DNA from: an uncultured Roseateles sp.
GTDB taxonomy: Bacteria > Pseudomonadota > Gammaproteobacteria > Burkholderiales > Burkholderiaceae
Reading direction: 5' to 3'
Assembly (NCBI GenBank): GCA_946886855.1
Contig: CAMPJJ010000145.1
Span: 1-11,371, forward strand
DNA: 11,371 nucleotides
The position numbers and the translations under genes are program-made. The notes beneath the pieces are model-generated. The model was not told where the DNA came from and did not search any database. It saw only the letters and a list, made by a program, of their open reading frames with translations. Below are positions 1 through 5,440 of this stretch, one piece after another. Position 1 is the first letter of the stretch. Each line of letters starts with the position of its first letter.

Positions 1-205
1 GCGTTTGCTGTGTCGATGGAGTCAGTGTCGTCATCGACCCGGCTGCTTGCGAGCGTCAGGAGACGAAGCTGCGCCGCGACGGCGTGAACTGCATGGGCGG
101 CGGACAAACGGGAGCCGCCATCGGCGCGCGGCCGGCCTGTCCGGCGCTGCGGGCAACGGTGCTCGACTAGAATCACCCCCACTCGCCGGCCAGCCCGGCG
201 GGTTT
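1..205. other. Upstream region, possible 3' end of a gene cut by the window edge
   Basis: No gene can be assigned with confidence. The frame beginning at base 3 on the plus strand stays open from the window edge to a TAG at 168-170 (55 codons), and about three quarters of its codons end in G or C, so it could be the C-terminus of a gene starting outside the window. The frame beginning at base 1 has similar composition but stops at 85-87, so the signal is not decisive. The translated tail has several cysteines and glycines but no motif I recognise. The candidate promoter for the downstream riboswitch overlaps the putative stop codon. Confidence 0.25.
145..173 (+). promoter_or_regulatory. Candidate promoter for the riboswitch-receptor transcript
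   Basis: TAGAAT at 168-173 matches the sigma-70 -10 consensus at five of six positions. It lies about 35 bases before the start of the TPP aptamer, which would put transcription start near 180. No good -35 hexamer is visible 16-18 bases upstream (the region around 145-150 is GC-rich), so this rests on the -10 box and its position only. Confidence 0.35.
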
Positions 206-296
206 CGCTAGGGGTGCTGCGCCATCGATCCGTCGACGGCGCGGCTGAGAAAGTCCCTTTGAACCTGATTGAGGTAATCCTCGCGCAGGGAAGCAT
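205..296 (+). promoter_or_regulatory. TPP riboswitch (THI element)
   Basis: The conserved TPP aptamer elements occur in order. GGGGTGC (211-217) forms the 5' side of P2, closed by TCCC (254-257). P3 is GCGCC (219-223) with GGCGC (238-242). The invariant CTGAGA is at 245-250 and ACCTGAT at 263-269. P5 is GAGG (271-274) with CCTC (279-282) around TAAT, and CCTG (264-267) pairs with CAGG (286-289) as P4. The closing GCAGGGAA is at 285-292. P1 is short: GCT (207-209) with AGC (292-294). In this family, thiamine pyrophosphate binding normally lowers expression of the downstream gene, usually by blocking translation in Proteobacteria. The downstream gene begins at 389, so the receptor is predicted to be made when thiamine is scarce. 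Confidence 0.95.
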
Positions 297-302
297 GCCT
301 TC

Positions 303-383
303 GACACACCTCGTGTCCCGCACGCCGCCTTCTCATCGGCGTGTCCGGTTTGCCGACCTGCCATCGCATTTCTGGCTTCGGCA
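303..383 (+). promoter_or_regulatory. Predicted expression platform between riboswitch and receptor start
   Basis: Three hairpins can form between the aptamer and the start codon: GACAC (303-307) with GTGTC (313-317); CACGCCG (321-327) with CGGCGTG (337-343); and TGCCGA (351-356) with TCGGCA (378-383), which ends five bases before ATG 389. GACAC 303-307 can also pair with GTGTC at 341-345, giving a competing fold. There is no U-tract, so translational control is likelier than termination. No clear Shine-Dalgarno sequence precedes 389. Base pairing was read by eye, without energy calculation. Confidence 0.45.
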
Positions 384-388
384 CATCG

Positions 389-2620
389 ATGGCAACTTCG
401 TCCGCTCTGAATTCCTTCCCGCTGCATCGGCTCGCGATCGCGCTGATCGCCGCCGGCGTCTCGGTCCATGCCGCCGCACAGTCGACGACGCCGACCGACT
501 CGCCGGCCAACGCATCGCCCAACGCGCAAACCACCTCCCCCGCCCTGCCCAGCGTCGTCGTCAAGGGCAAGTCCGACGCGCCCGTGATGGCCGGCGGCTT
601 CGGCGACACGCCCGTCGCCAAACTCCCGATCCAGGCGAGCCTTGTCAGCGCCGAGCAGCTCACCGATCGCGGGCTGTCCAACCTCGCCGGGTTGACGCTG
701 CTCGACGCGAGCGTGGGCGACTCGTACAACTCGGCCGGCTACGTCTCCTATCTGAAGATCCGCGGCTACGACCTCGACAACCGCTTCAACTACCGCCGCG
801 ACGGCCTGCCGATCAACGCCGAGACCGCCCTGTCGCTGGCCAACAAGAGCAGCCTCGAGGTCATCAAGGGCACGACCGGCATCCAGGCCGGTACCAGCGC
901 GCCGGGCGGCCTGGTCAACCTCGTCGTGAAGCGCCCGACGGTGGAGCTCACCAGCGTGCGCCTGGGCGTCAGCGAGCGCGGCACCGTCGAGTCCGCCATG
1001 GACTGGAGCCGCCGCTTCGGCGACGGTCACGGCAACGACAAGGCCTTCGGCCTGCGCGTCAACATCGAGGCCGCCAAGCTGCGCCCTGAATTGCGCGATG
1101 CCGACGGCCACCGCTGGATGATGGCCGTCGCCGGCGACTGGCGCGTCACGCGCGACACGCTGGTCGAAGCGGAGGTCGAGATCAGCCGCCAGTCCCAGCC
1201 GAGCCAGCCGGGCTTCAGCCTGCTCGGCGACAAGCTGCCCGACGCGAAGGGCATCGATCCGCGCATCAACCTGAACAACCAGTCGTGGAGCCAGCCGGTG
1301 GTCTTCGAAGGCCGCACCGCCTCGCTGCGCGTGCAGCATCAGCTGAACGCCGACTGGAAGCTGCAGGCGCACGCGGCGATCCAGCGTCTGGTGAACGACG
1401 ACCGCCTCGCGTATCCCTTCGGCTGCACCGCGGGCGACGGGACCTATTACCCGAGCACCTACTGCCCCGACGGCACTTTCGATCAATACGACTTCCGCAG
1501 CGACAACGAGCATCGCAACAGCGATGCGCTCGACCTGTCGGCGCAAGGCAAGCTGAATTTCTTCGGCGTCGAGCATCAGGTGTCGACGGGCGTGCTGTTC
1601 TCGCGCTACAAGAGCCGGCTGCAGGGTCAGGCCTACAACTGGGCGGGCACGGGCAACATCGACGGCACGCTGCCCACGGTGGCCGACCCGACGCTGGGTT
1701 CGACCAACACGGACCGCACCGAGCGCAGCACCGAGTTCTACTTCCGCGACGCGATGCAGTTCAGCGCGCAATGGCAAGGCTGGCTGGGTGTGCGGCACAC
1801 CCGTCTGGATCGCGGGTCGTTCAAGGTGAACGTGCCCGCGGGCGGAAGCGACGAAGCGACGAGCTATCGCCAGTCGGTCACGACGCCGTGGCTGGGCGTG
1901 AGCTACGCGATCGACCCGCAACTGCTGGCGTATGCGAGCTGGGGCGAAGGCGTGGAGTCGGCAGTGGCGCCGCAGTTGCCGATCTACGCGAACGCCGGCC
2001 TGGCGCTGCCGGCCATCCGCAGCAAGCAGTGGGAGATCGGTCTGAAGTCGGGCAGCCGCACGGTGGACTGGTCGATCAACTATTTCGACATCAGTAAGCC
2101 GGCGACGAACGATGTGCCGGTGAAGGTGAATGGCGCGGACAAGCTCGAGAGCCGCATCGACGGCGAGCAGAACCACCGCGGTGTGGAAGCGCAGGCCGAC
2201 CTGAAGTGGACGGGCGGCGGCCTGATGGCGAGCGCGATGAAACTGCGCGCGCGCCGCGACGGCAGCGCGGATGCGTCGCTCAACGGCCTCAAGCCCACGA
2301 ACGTACCGGAGACGGTGCTGAAGCTGCAGGCGCGGCACGGCGCCGGTGTGCCGGGGCTGGAGCTCTTGGCGGGCGTGGTTTACGAAGGCAAGCGGATGGT
2401 GGTGCCGGACAACTCGGTGGCGATCCCGAGCTGGACCCGCCTGGACCTGGGCGCGCGCTACGAGCAGAACGTCGGGCGGCAACTGCTGATCTGGCGCGTC
2501 GGCGTGGACAACGCGACGAACCGACGTGCGTGGCGCGAGTCGCCTTACCAGTACGGCCACGTCTACCTGTACCCGCTCGCCAATCGCACATGGCGTGCGT
2601 CGGTGGAGTGGGTCTTGTGA
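389..2620 (+). CDS. TonB-dependent outer-membrane receptor, predicted thiamine/thiamine-precursor uptake
   Basis: This is a 743-residue outer-membrane beta-barrel with a plug domain that would import a substrate using TonB-ExbB-ExbD energy. The start at 389 is chosen because it gives a signal peptide (hydrophobic stretch at about 14-26, cleavage after Ala30) and keeps the whole riboswitch untranslated; an in-frame GTG at 341 adds 16 residues and lies inside a hairpin. A probable TonB box, LPSVVVKG, is at 53-60. The plug occupies about 70-175 and includes LKIRGYDLDNRFNYRRDGLP, followed by EVIKG and APGGLVNLVVKRP. Cys346 and Cys359 could form a loop disulfide. The plug resembles siderophore receptors of the FhuE/FoxA/FecA group, so automated annotation would say siderophore receptor. 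The TPP riboswitch argues instead for thiamine, its phosphates or a precursor; TPP-controlled TonB receptors are known in other Gram-negatives. The protein ends in WVL, not the usual terminal aromatic residue. Receptor identity is firm; substrate is inferred. Confidence 0.9.
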   Translation: MATSSALNSFPLHRLAIALIAAGVSVHAAAQSTTPTDSPANASPNAQTTSPALPSVVVKGKSDAPVMAGGFGDTPVAKLPIQASLVSAEQLTDRGLSNLAGLTLLDASVGDSYNSAGYVSYLKIRGYDLDNRFNYRRDGLPINAETALSLANKSSLEVIKGTTGIQAGTSAPGGLVNLVVKRPTVELTSVRLGVSERGTVESAMDWSRRFGDGHGNDKAFGLRVNIEAAKLRPELRDADGHRWMMAVAGDWRVTRDTLVEAEVEISRQSQPSQPGFSLLGDKLPDAKGIDPRINLNNQSWSQPVVFEGRTASLRVQHQLNADWKLQAHAAIQRLVNDDRLAYPFGCTAGDGTYYPSTYCPDGTFDQYDFRSDNEHRNSDALDLSAQGKLNFFGVEHQVSTGVLFSRYKSRLQGQAYNWAGTGNIDGTLPTVADPTLGSTNTDRTERSTEFYFRDAMQFSAQWQGWLGVRHTRLDRGSFKVNVPAGGSDEATSYRQSVTTPWLGVSYAIDPQLLAYASWGEGVESAVAPQLPIYANAGLALPAIRSKQWEIGLKSGSRTVDWSINYFDISKPATNDVPVKVNGADKLESRIDGEQNHRGVEAQADLKWTGGGLMASAMKLRARRDGSADASLNGLKPTNVPETVLKLQARHGAGVPGLELLAGVVYEGKRMVVPDNSVAIPSWTRLDLGARYEQNVGRQLLIWRVGVDNATNRRAWRESPYQYGHVYLYPLANRTWRASVEWVL

Positions 2621-2644
2621 GGGTCTGATTTTTCTGTGTATACT
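2615..2644 (+). promoter_or_regulatory. Promoter of the first tRNA-Asn gene
   Basis: TTGTGA (2615-2620) and TATACT (2639-2644) are separated by 18 bases, a good sigma-70 match in otherwise GC-rich DNA. The -35 box overlaps the TGA stop codon of the receptor gene. Transcription would start around 2651, a few bases before the mature tRNA 5' end at 2657. Confidence 0.7.
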
Positions 2645-2656
2645 CTTAGGCTCTGA

Positions 2657-2732
2657 TCCCCGATAGCTCAGTCGGTAGAGCGCCGGACTGTTAATCCGTA
2701 GGTCCCTGGTTCGAGCCCAGGTCGGGGAGCCA
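2657..2732 (+). tRNA. tRNA-Asn (anticodon GUU), copy 1
   Basis: A complete 76-base cloverleaf. Acceptor strands TCCCCGA (2657-2663) and TCGGGGA (2722-2728) are perfectly paired, the D-arm contains AGCTCAGTCGGTAGAGC, the anticodon loop is CTGTTAA with anticodon GTT, and the T-arm has GGTTCGAGCC. Discriminator G is at 2729 and CCA is encoded at 2730-2732. GTT reads asparagine codons AAC and AAU. It has its own promoter and terminator, so it looks like a single-gene transcription unit. Confidence 0.97.
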
Positions 2733-2741
2733 AGATCAGAA

Positions 2742-2771
2742 AACGAAGGTCTTCGGACCTTCGTTCTTTTT
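2742..2771 (+). terminator. Intrinsic terminator after tRNA-Asn copy 1
   Basis: A perfect 10-bp stem, AACGAAGGTC (2742-2751) with GACCTTCGTT (2756-2765), closed by a C(UUCG)G tetraloop (2752-2755) and followed by CTTTTT. This is a textbook Rho-independent terminator starting ten bases after the tRNA CCA end. Confidence 0.93.
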
Positions 2772-2835
2772 CAGCCGGTGTCCGACCGAAGACGCTGGCC
2801 CAAGAATTCAGATCGATTGGATCTGAGCAGACTTT

Positions 2836-2911
2836 TCCTCGATAGCTCAGTCGGTAGAGCGCCGGACTGTTAATCCGTAGGTCCCTGGTTCGAGCCCAGG
2901 TCGAGGAGCCA
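2836..2911 (+). tRNA. tRNA-Asn (anticodon GUU), copy 2
   Basis: A second 76-base tRNA-Asn that differs from copy 1 at only two bases, which are partners: acceptor position 4 is T instead of C and position 69 is A instead of G, so the stem TCCTCGA (2836-2842) / TCGAGGA (2901-2907) stays perfectly paired. The D, anticodon and T arms are identical, discriminator G is at 2908 and CCA is encoded at 2909-2911. No convincing promoter is visible in the 64 bases between the first terminator and this gene. It may use a weak promoter there or read-through from copy 1. Confidence 0.97.
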
Positions 2912-2917
2912 AAATTG

Positions 2918-2950
2918 AAGCCCCATTCGCGCAAGCGAGTGGGGCTTTTT
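2918..2950 (+). terminator. Intrinsic terminator after tRNA-Asn copy 2
   Basis: A 13-bp stem (2918-2930 with 2935-2947, one G-U pair at 2926/2939) with a GCAA (GNRA-type) tetraloop at 2931-2934, running into TTTTTCTTT. Its sequence differs from the terminator of copy 1, so the duplicated tRNA genes do not share downstream sequence. Confidence 0.93.
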
Positions 2951-3002
2951 CTTTGCACGCGAGAGCGCCCTCGATCACAAGCGCAGCGCGTTGCGATCGG
3001 TT

Positions 3003-3030
3003 GCCCGCCGTCTGTCAACACATGGCGGGC
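3003..3030 (+). promoter_or_regulatory. Inverted repeat in the leader of the DUF4124 gene
   Basis: GCCCGCC (3003-3009) and GGCGGGC (3024-3030) form a perfect 7-bp inverted repeat around a 14-base spacer, 34 bases before the start codon. It could be an RNA hairpin in the leader or a protein-binding site. No -10/-35 pair could be fixed in 2951-3050. Confidence 0.25.
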
Positions 3031-3064
3031 CTGACGCGTTCAACGGGATTCTGGGAGACCTCCA

Positions 3065-3679
3065 ATGAAGAAGATCGTTCCGTTCGTCGCCGGACTGCTG
3101 CTCGGCACGATGGTCGCCACTGGCGCTCATGCTCAGGTCTGGAAATGCACCGTCGACGGCAAGACCCATTACTCCGACCAGCCCTGTACGGCCAAGGGCG
3201 AGCAGATGAAGCCGCAGTCGCTGCAGAGCAATGTCATCGACACCTCCGCGGACCGCGCTGCGGCGGAGCGATCGAGAGCGGCTACTGAGCAGCAGCAAGC
3301 CAACGCCGCTCCGCCCTCCGCGCAGACTGCCCCGTCCAACTACTGCCCCTCCGACCGCGACATCACCGCGATGGAGACCAAGGCCAGTTCCATCTCGCTG
3401 AGCGCCGACGCCAAGCGCTTCGTCCAGGACGAGATCCGCCGCGCGCGCCAGTGCCAGAAGGGCCAGGGCAACTACACCGCCGCGGACTGGAACGTGAGCA
3501 AGCAGGCGGTCGACGCGCAGAGCAGCCTGACCGGGGGCGCCGACGCGCGCCGACGCGCTGAGGCGATGCACAGCGCCGCCAACGCCAACGAGGGCGACCG
3601 CATCGCGCGCCAGCGCGAGACCGACGATCGCAACGCCCAGCGCCGACTCAACCAGCAACAACCGCTGCGCGATCGCTGA
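3065..3679 (+). CDS. Secreted DUF4124-domain protein of unknown function
   Basis: A 204-residue exported protein. The start is supported by GGGAG at 3053-3057, seven to eight bases upstream, and by a typical signal peptide (MKK, hydrophobic core about 4-19, cleavage after AHA at 23). The DUF4124 signature follows at once, VWKCTVDGKTHYSDQPC at 25-41, with Cys28 and Cys41 placed for a disulfide. Then comes a Gln/Ala/Ser-rich linker (about 60-90) and a charged helical C-terminal half with Cys94 and Cys130. DUF4124 proteins are common in Beta- and Gammaproteobacteria as short periplasmic proteins with no defined activity, so no function is claimed. Its last 51 bases recur, diverged, at 4488-4538. 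The membrane-protein gene begins 15 bases after the stop and is probably co-transcribed. Confidence 0.88.
   Translation: MKKIVPFVAGLLLGTMVATGAHAQVWKCTVDGKTHYSDQPCTAKGEQMKPQSLQSNVIDTSADRAAAERSRAATEQQQANAAPPSAQTAPSNYCPSDRDITAMETKASSISLSADAKRFVQDEIRRARQCQKGQGNYTAADWNVSKQAVDAQSSLTGGADARRRAEAMHSAANANEGDRIARQRETDDRNAQRRLNQQQPLRDR
3629..3679 (+). repeat. Repeat A (3' end of DUF4124 gene), intact copy
   Basis: These 51 bases, encoding the C-terminus RNAQRRLNQQQPLRDR plus stop, recur at 4488-4538 in the same orientation with 44 of 51 bases identical. It forms the left boundary of the membrane-protein gene just as its copy forms the left boundary of the NYN gene. Confidence 0.8.
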
Positions 3680-3694
3680 CGACAATCAGCGCTC

Positions 3695-4399
3695 ATGTCG
3701 CTTGTCGCCCGCCTCACCCTCGCGTTCTTCTGCATTCTTTTCGCAGCGATGCTCGCGGCTTGGGCGAGCGACGCCGAGCGCCGCTCGCTGATCGACTGGA
3801 TTCCGGCCGGGTTGTGCTCGGTGATCGCCCTGATGTGCTTCGTGAAGGGCCGTCTCTTCCATTTCCTCGGCGGGATGCTCGCAGCGAGCGTGCTCGCCGC
3901 TGGACTCTGGTACCTGCTCAGCCTCCTGACTGACGGGCTTCACAACCTCACCGCCGAATCGATCCTGGGCGCCCTGGGGTTCTTCGGCGCAACCGGGTGG
4001 GCCGCCGGGAGCTACCTGCTCAGGACTCGCTTCGGATTCGTGGTCCCGCCAAAACGTATGCTCGAGCAACTCTCGGTGGAATTCGATCAAGTCCACGTGC
4101 GGGTCGTCGAGACTCAAGACGCTTCGGGCGATTGGAATCAGCAATTCGCCTGGGAGGACATCATTCGGGTGTGCTTCGTCGACGGCGGCGTCGACGATTC
4201 CGACTCTCTGTTCTTCACCCTGCGCGGACAGGAGAAGCCACGGGTCATCCCGACCGAGGCCAGCGGAGGCCCCGAGCTATTCGGCGCGGTGGTCGATCGT
4301 GGCCTGTTCCCCGAAGACGTGTGGCGCAAGGCCATCAGCGAGACGAGCGGCCGCACCCATTGCTGGCCTCCACACGACGAAGCCGCCGCCATGCACTGA
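3695..4399 (+). CDS. Four-helix inner-membrane protein with cytoplasmic C-terminal domain
   Basis: A 234-residue protein of no family I can name. Hydrophobic segments at about 5-24, 33-52, 56-77 and 89-108 predict four membrane helices. Positively charged residues near 109-112 and 120-121 suggest the C-terminal part (about 115-225) is cytoplasmic. That part reads like a small beta-rich fold of the kind seen after membrane helices in PH-like proteins: alternating strands around VEFDQVHVRV and FAWEDIIRVCFVD, then SLFFTLRG, then a helix containing LFPEDVWRKAI. The PH-like comparison is an impression, not a domain match. The ATG at 3695 lies 15 bases after the DUF4124 stop, with only weak ribosome-binding sequence, which fits translation within one transcript. 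It sits between repeat A (left) and remnant B' (right). Confidence 0.75.
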   Translation: MSLVARLTLAFFCILFAAMLAAWASDAERRSLIDWIPAGLCSVIALMCFVKGRLFHFLGGMLAASVLAAGLWYLLSLLTDGLHNLTAESILGALGFFGATGWAAGSYLLRTRFGFVVPPKRMLEQLSVEFDQVHVRVVETQDASGDWNQQFAWEDIIRVCFVDGGVDDSDSLFFTLRGQEKPRVIPTEASGGPELFGAVVDRGLFPEDVWRKAISETSGRTHCWPPHDEAAAMH

Positions 4400-4405
4400 A
4401 GGCAG

Positions 4406-4485
4406 CGGCTGCCGCTCAATGCGTCAGCCGACTCTTCCGCCAAGCCAGGTAGCTTCCCAACTCCGCGAACGGCAGGAAGCCTTCG
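4406..4485 (-). pseudogene. Remnant B': 3' end of a second copy of the acidic-protein gene
   Basis: This 80-base segment matches 5361-5440 at 78 of 80 positions in the same orientation. On the minus strand it encodes the last 22 residues and the stop codon (4416-4418) of the gene at 5371-6000, including LPFAELGSYLAWRKSRLTH. Both differences are synonymous (Leu CTG/TTG, Gly GGG/GGA), as expected if this was once part of a full coding copy. The homology stops abruptly at 4485, where the A' remnant begins, so no complete gene remains. About ten bases of the shared sequence lie beyond the stop codon, so the copy extends past the coding region. Confidence 0.85.
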
Positions 4486-4487
4486 GC

Positions 4488-4538
4488 CGCAACGCGCAGC
4501 GCCGGGTAAACCGGCGACAAGCGCTGCGCGATCGCTGA
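4488..4538 (+). pseudogene. Remnant A': 3' end of a second DUF4124 gene
   Basis: This matches the final 51 bases of the DUF4124 gene (3629-3679) at 44 of 51 positions. It keeps the frame and the stop codon (RNAQRRVNRRQALRDR, then TGA at 4536-4538) but has no upstream coding sequence: immediately to its left is remnant B'. It is best read as the surviving tail of a diverged second copy of the DUF4124 gene. It has diverged more (86% identity) than B' (97.5%), so the two remnants may differ in age or source. Confidence 0.8.
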
Positions 4539-4577
4539 AGGTGTTGGACACTCCGCCAAACTCCAGGGAGAGGCAGA

Positions 4578-5348
4578 GTGGACACCACCGACATCCGCAC
4601 CGAAGCCAAGGTCGCCGTCCTTGTCGACTGCGACAACACCACGCCGGAGATCCTTCAGCACGCCTTGAGCGTCGTCGCCCAGTTCGGGCGGGTGATCATC
4701 CGGCGCGGCTACGGCAATCACGAGACGCTTGCGAAGAAGTGGCAGGAGGCGCTTGTGCGCCTCGCCTTCACCCCGTGCCTGCAGTACCAGTACGCGGCGG
4801 GCAAGAACACGGCGGACATCGCGCTCGCGCTCGATGCCATCGAGGCACTCTTCGATCGGCGCGCCGATACCTTCTGCATCGTCACCAGCGATTCCGACTT
4901 CGCCTATCTCTGCCGGAAGCTGAGGGAGCGCGGATCGACGTTGCTCATCGTGGGCGAGGCAAAGACGCCAGCGGCTTTGCGCAACGCGAGCGATCAATTC
5001 TTCCAGTGGACGCCTCCCGAGGTGATCGCACCGGCGATTGTCGAGCCCACATCGACCGAGCCCGTCTCTGCCAAACCAGCAGCCCCGGCACCGGCGCCCA
5101 AGCCGAAGCAGCGCCCGAAGGCGCTGGTCAACGCAGTGAAGCTGATGGCCGCCGACACCTCCGACGGCCGCGTCCATGTCGGAACGCTCGGCTCCTATCT
5201 GCGCCGCACTGACCCGGGCTTCTCACCGCAGACATTCGGACATTCGGGACTGGTCAGCATGCTGAAGACCTACGACTTGCTGAACGTACGTCAAGAACCG
5301 GGCGGCCACTGGACCGTCGCGCTCGCCGCCGGCAACAACGCGGCGTGA
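4578..5348 (+). CDS. NYN-domain predicted ribonuclease fused to a LOTUS/OST-HTH RNA-binding domain
   Basis: A 256-residue cytoplasmic protein with GTG start, supported by AGGGAG at 4565-4570 (seven-base spacing). Residues 12-145 form a NYN domain (PIN-like nuclease fold, COG1432/LabA group). The expected acidic residues are visible: Asp17 and Asp19 in LVDCDN, Asp80 in KNTADIALALDAIEA, and Asp105 and Asp107 in TSDSDF. They would bind metal at the nuclease centre. A Pro/Ala-rich linker spans about 146-180. Residues 180-250 match a LOTUS/OST-HTH winged-helix domain (LVNAVKLM, then GSYLRRTDPGFSPQTFG, then LVSMLKTYDLL), a family associated with RNA binding. The fusion predicts an enzyme that cuts or processes RNA recruited by the C-terminal domain; the target is unknown. 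It has its own strong ribosome-binding site and is bounded by A' on the left and repeat B on the right. Confidence 0.9.
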   Translation: MDTTDIRTEAKVAVLVDCDNTTPEILQHALSVVAQFGRVIIRRGYGNHETLAKKWQEALVRLAFTPCLQYQYAAGKNTADIALALDAIEALFDRRADTFCIVTSDSDFAYLCRKLRERGSTLLIVGEAKTPAALRNASDQFFQWTPPEVIAPAIVEPTSTEPVSAKPAAPAPAPKPKQRPKALVNAVKLMAADTSDGRVHVGTLGSYLRRTDPGFSPQTFGHSGLVSMLKTYDLLNVRQEPGGHWTVALAAGNNAA

Positions 5349-5360
5349 CCAGACGGAGCC

Positions 5361-5440
5361 CGGCTGCCGCTCAATGCGTCAGCCGACTCTTCCGCCAAGC
5401 CAGGTAGCTCCCCAGCTCCGCGAACGGCAGGAAGCCTTCG
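5361..5440 (-). repeat. Repeat B (3' end of acidic-protein gene), intact copy
   Basis: These 80 bases cover the convergent gap next to the NYN stop codon and the last 22 codons of the minus-strand gene at 5371-6000. They recur at 4406-4485 with two mismatches. Repeat B closes the NYN gene on its right, as B' closes the membrane-protein gene. Confidence 0.85.

Noticed and set aside
341..388. Upstream GTG start for the first receptor
   Set aside because: It adds 16 residues before an already complete signal peptide, has no ribosome-binding site, and lies inside a hairpin of the riboswitch leader.
173..2560. 795-codon open frame on the minus strand across the first receptor gene
   Set aside because: It is antisense to a receptor with clear signal peptide, plug and barrel. 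Its translation is low-complexity (rich in Arg, Ala, Val, His) and it arises from GC-biased third positions.
2657..2911. tRNA-Asn genes as the attachment site of an integrated element
   Set aside because: tRNA-Asn is a common integration target, but no integrase or mobility gene is present and no repeated tRNA 3' fragment is found elsewhere in the window.
2668..3021. 117-codon minus-strand frame across both tRNA genes
   Set aside because: It includes RPGLEPGTYGLTVRRSTD, the well-known false protein read from the antisense strand of tRNA-Asn. It reads through two tRNAs and two terminators.
4299..4538. 79-codon plus-strand frame ending in the DUF4124-like tail
   Set aside because: The front half overlaps the membrane-protein gene out of frame. 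Only the last 16 residues are meaningful, as remnant A'.
4416..5177. 253-codon minus-strand frame opposite the NYN gene
   Set aside because: Only its last 22 codons match a real protein, because they are remnant B'. The rest is antisense to a gene with intact NYN and LOTUS motifs and a strong ribosome-binding site.
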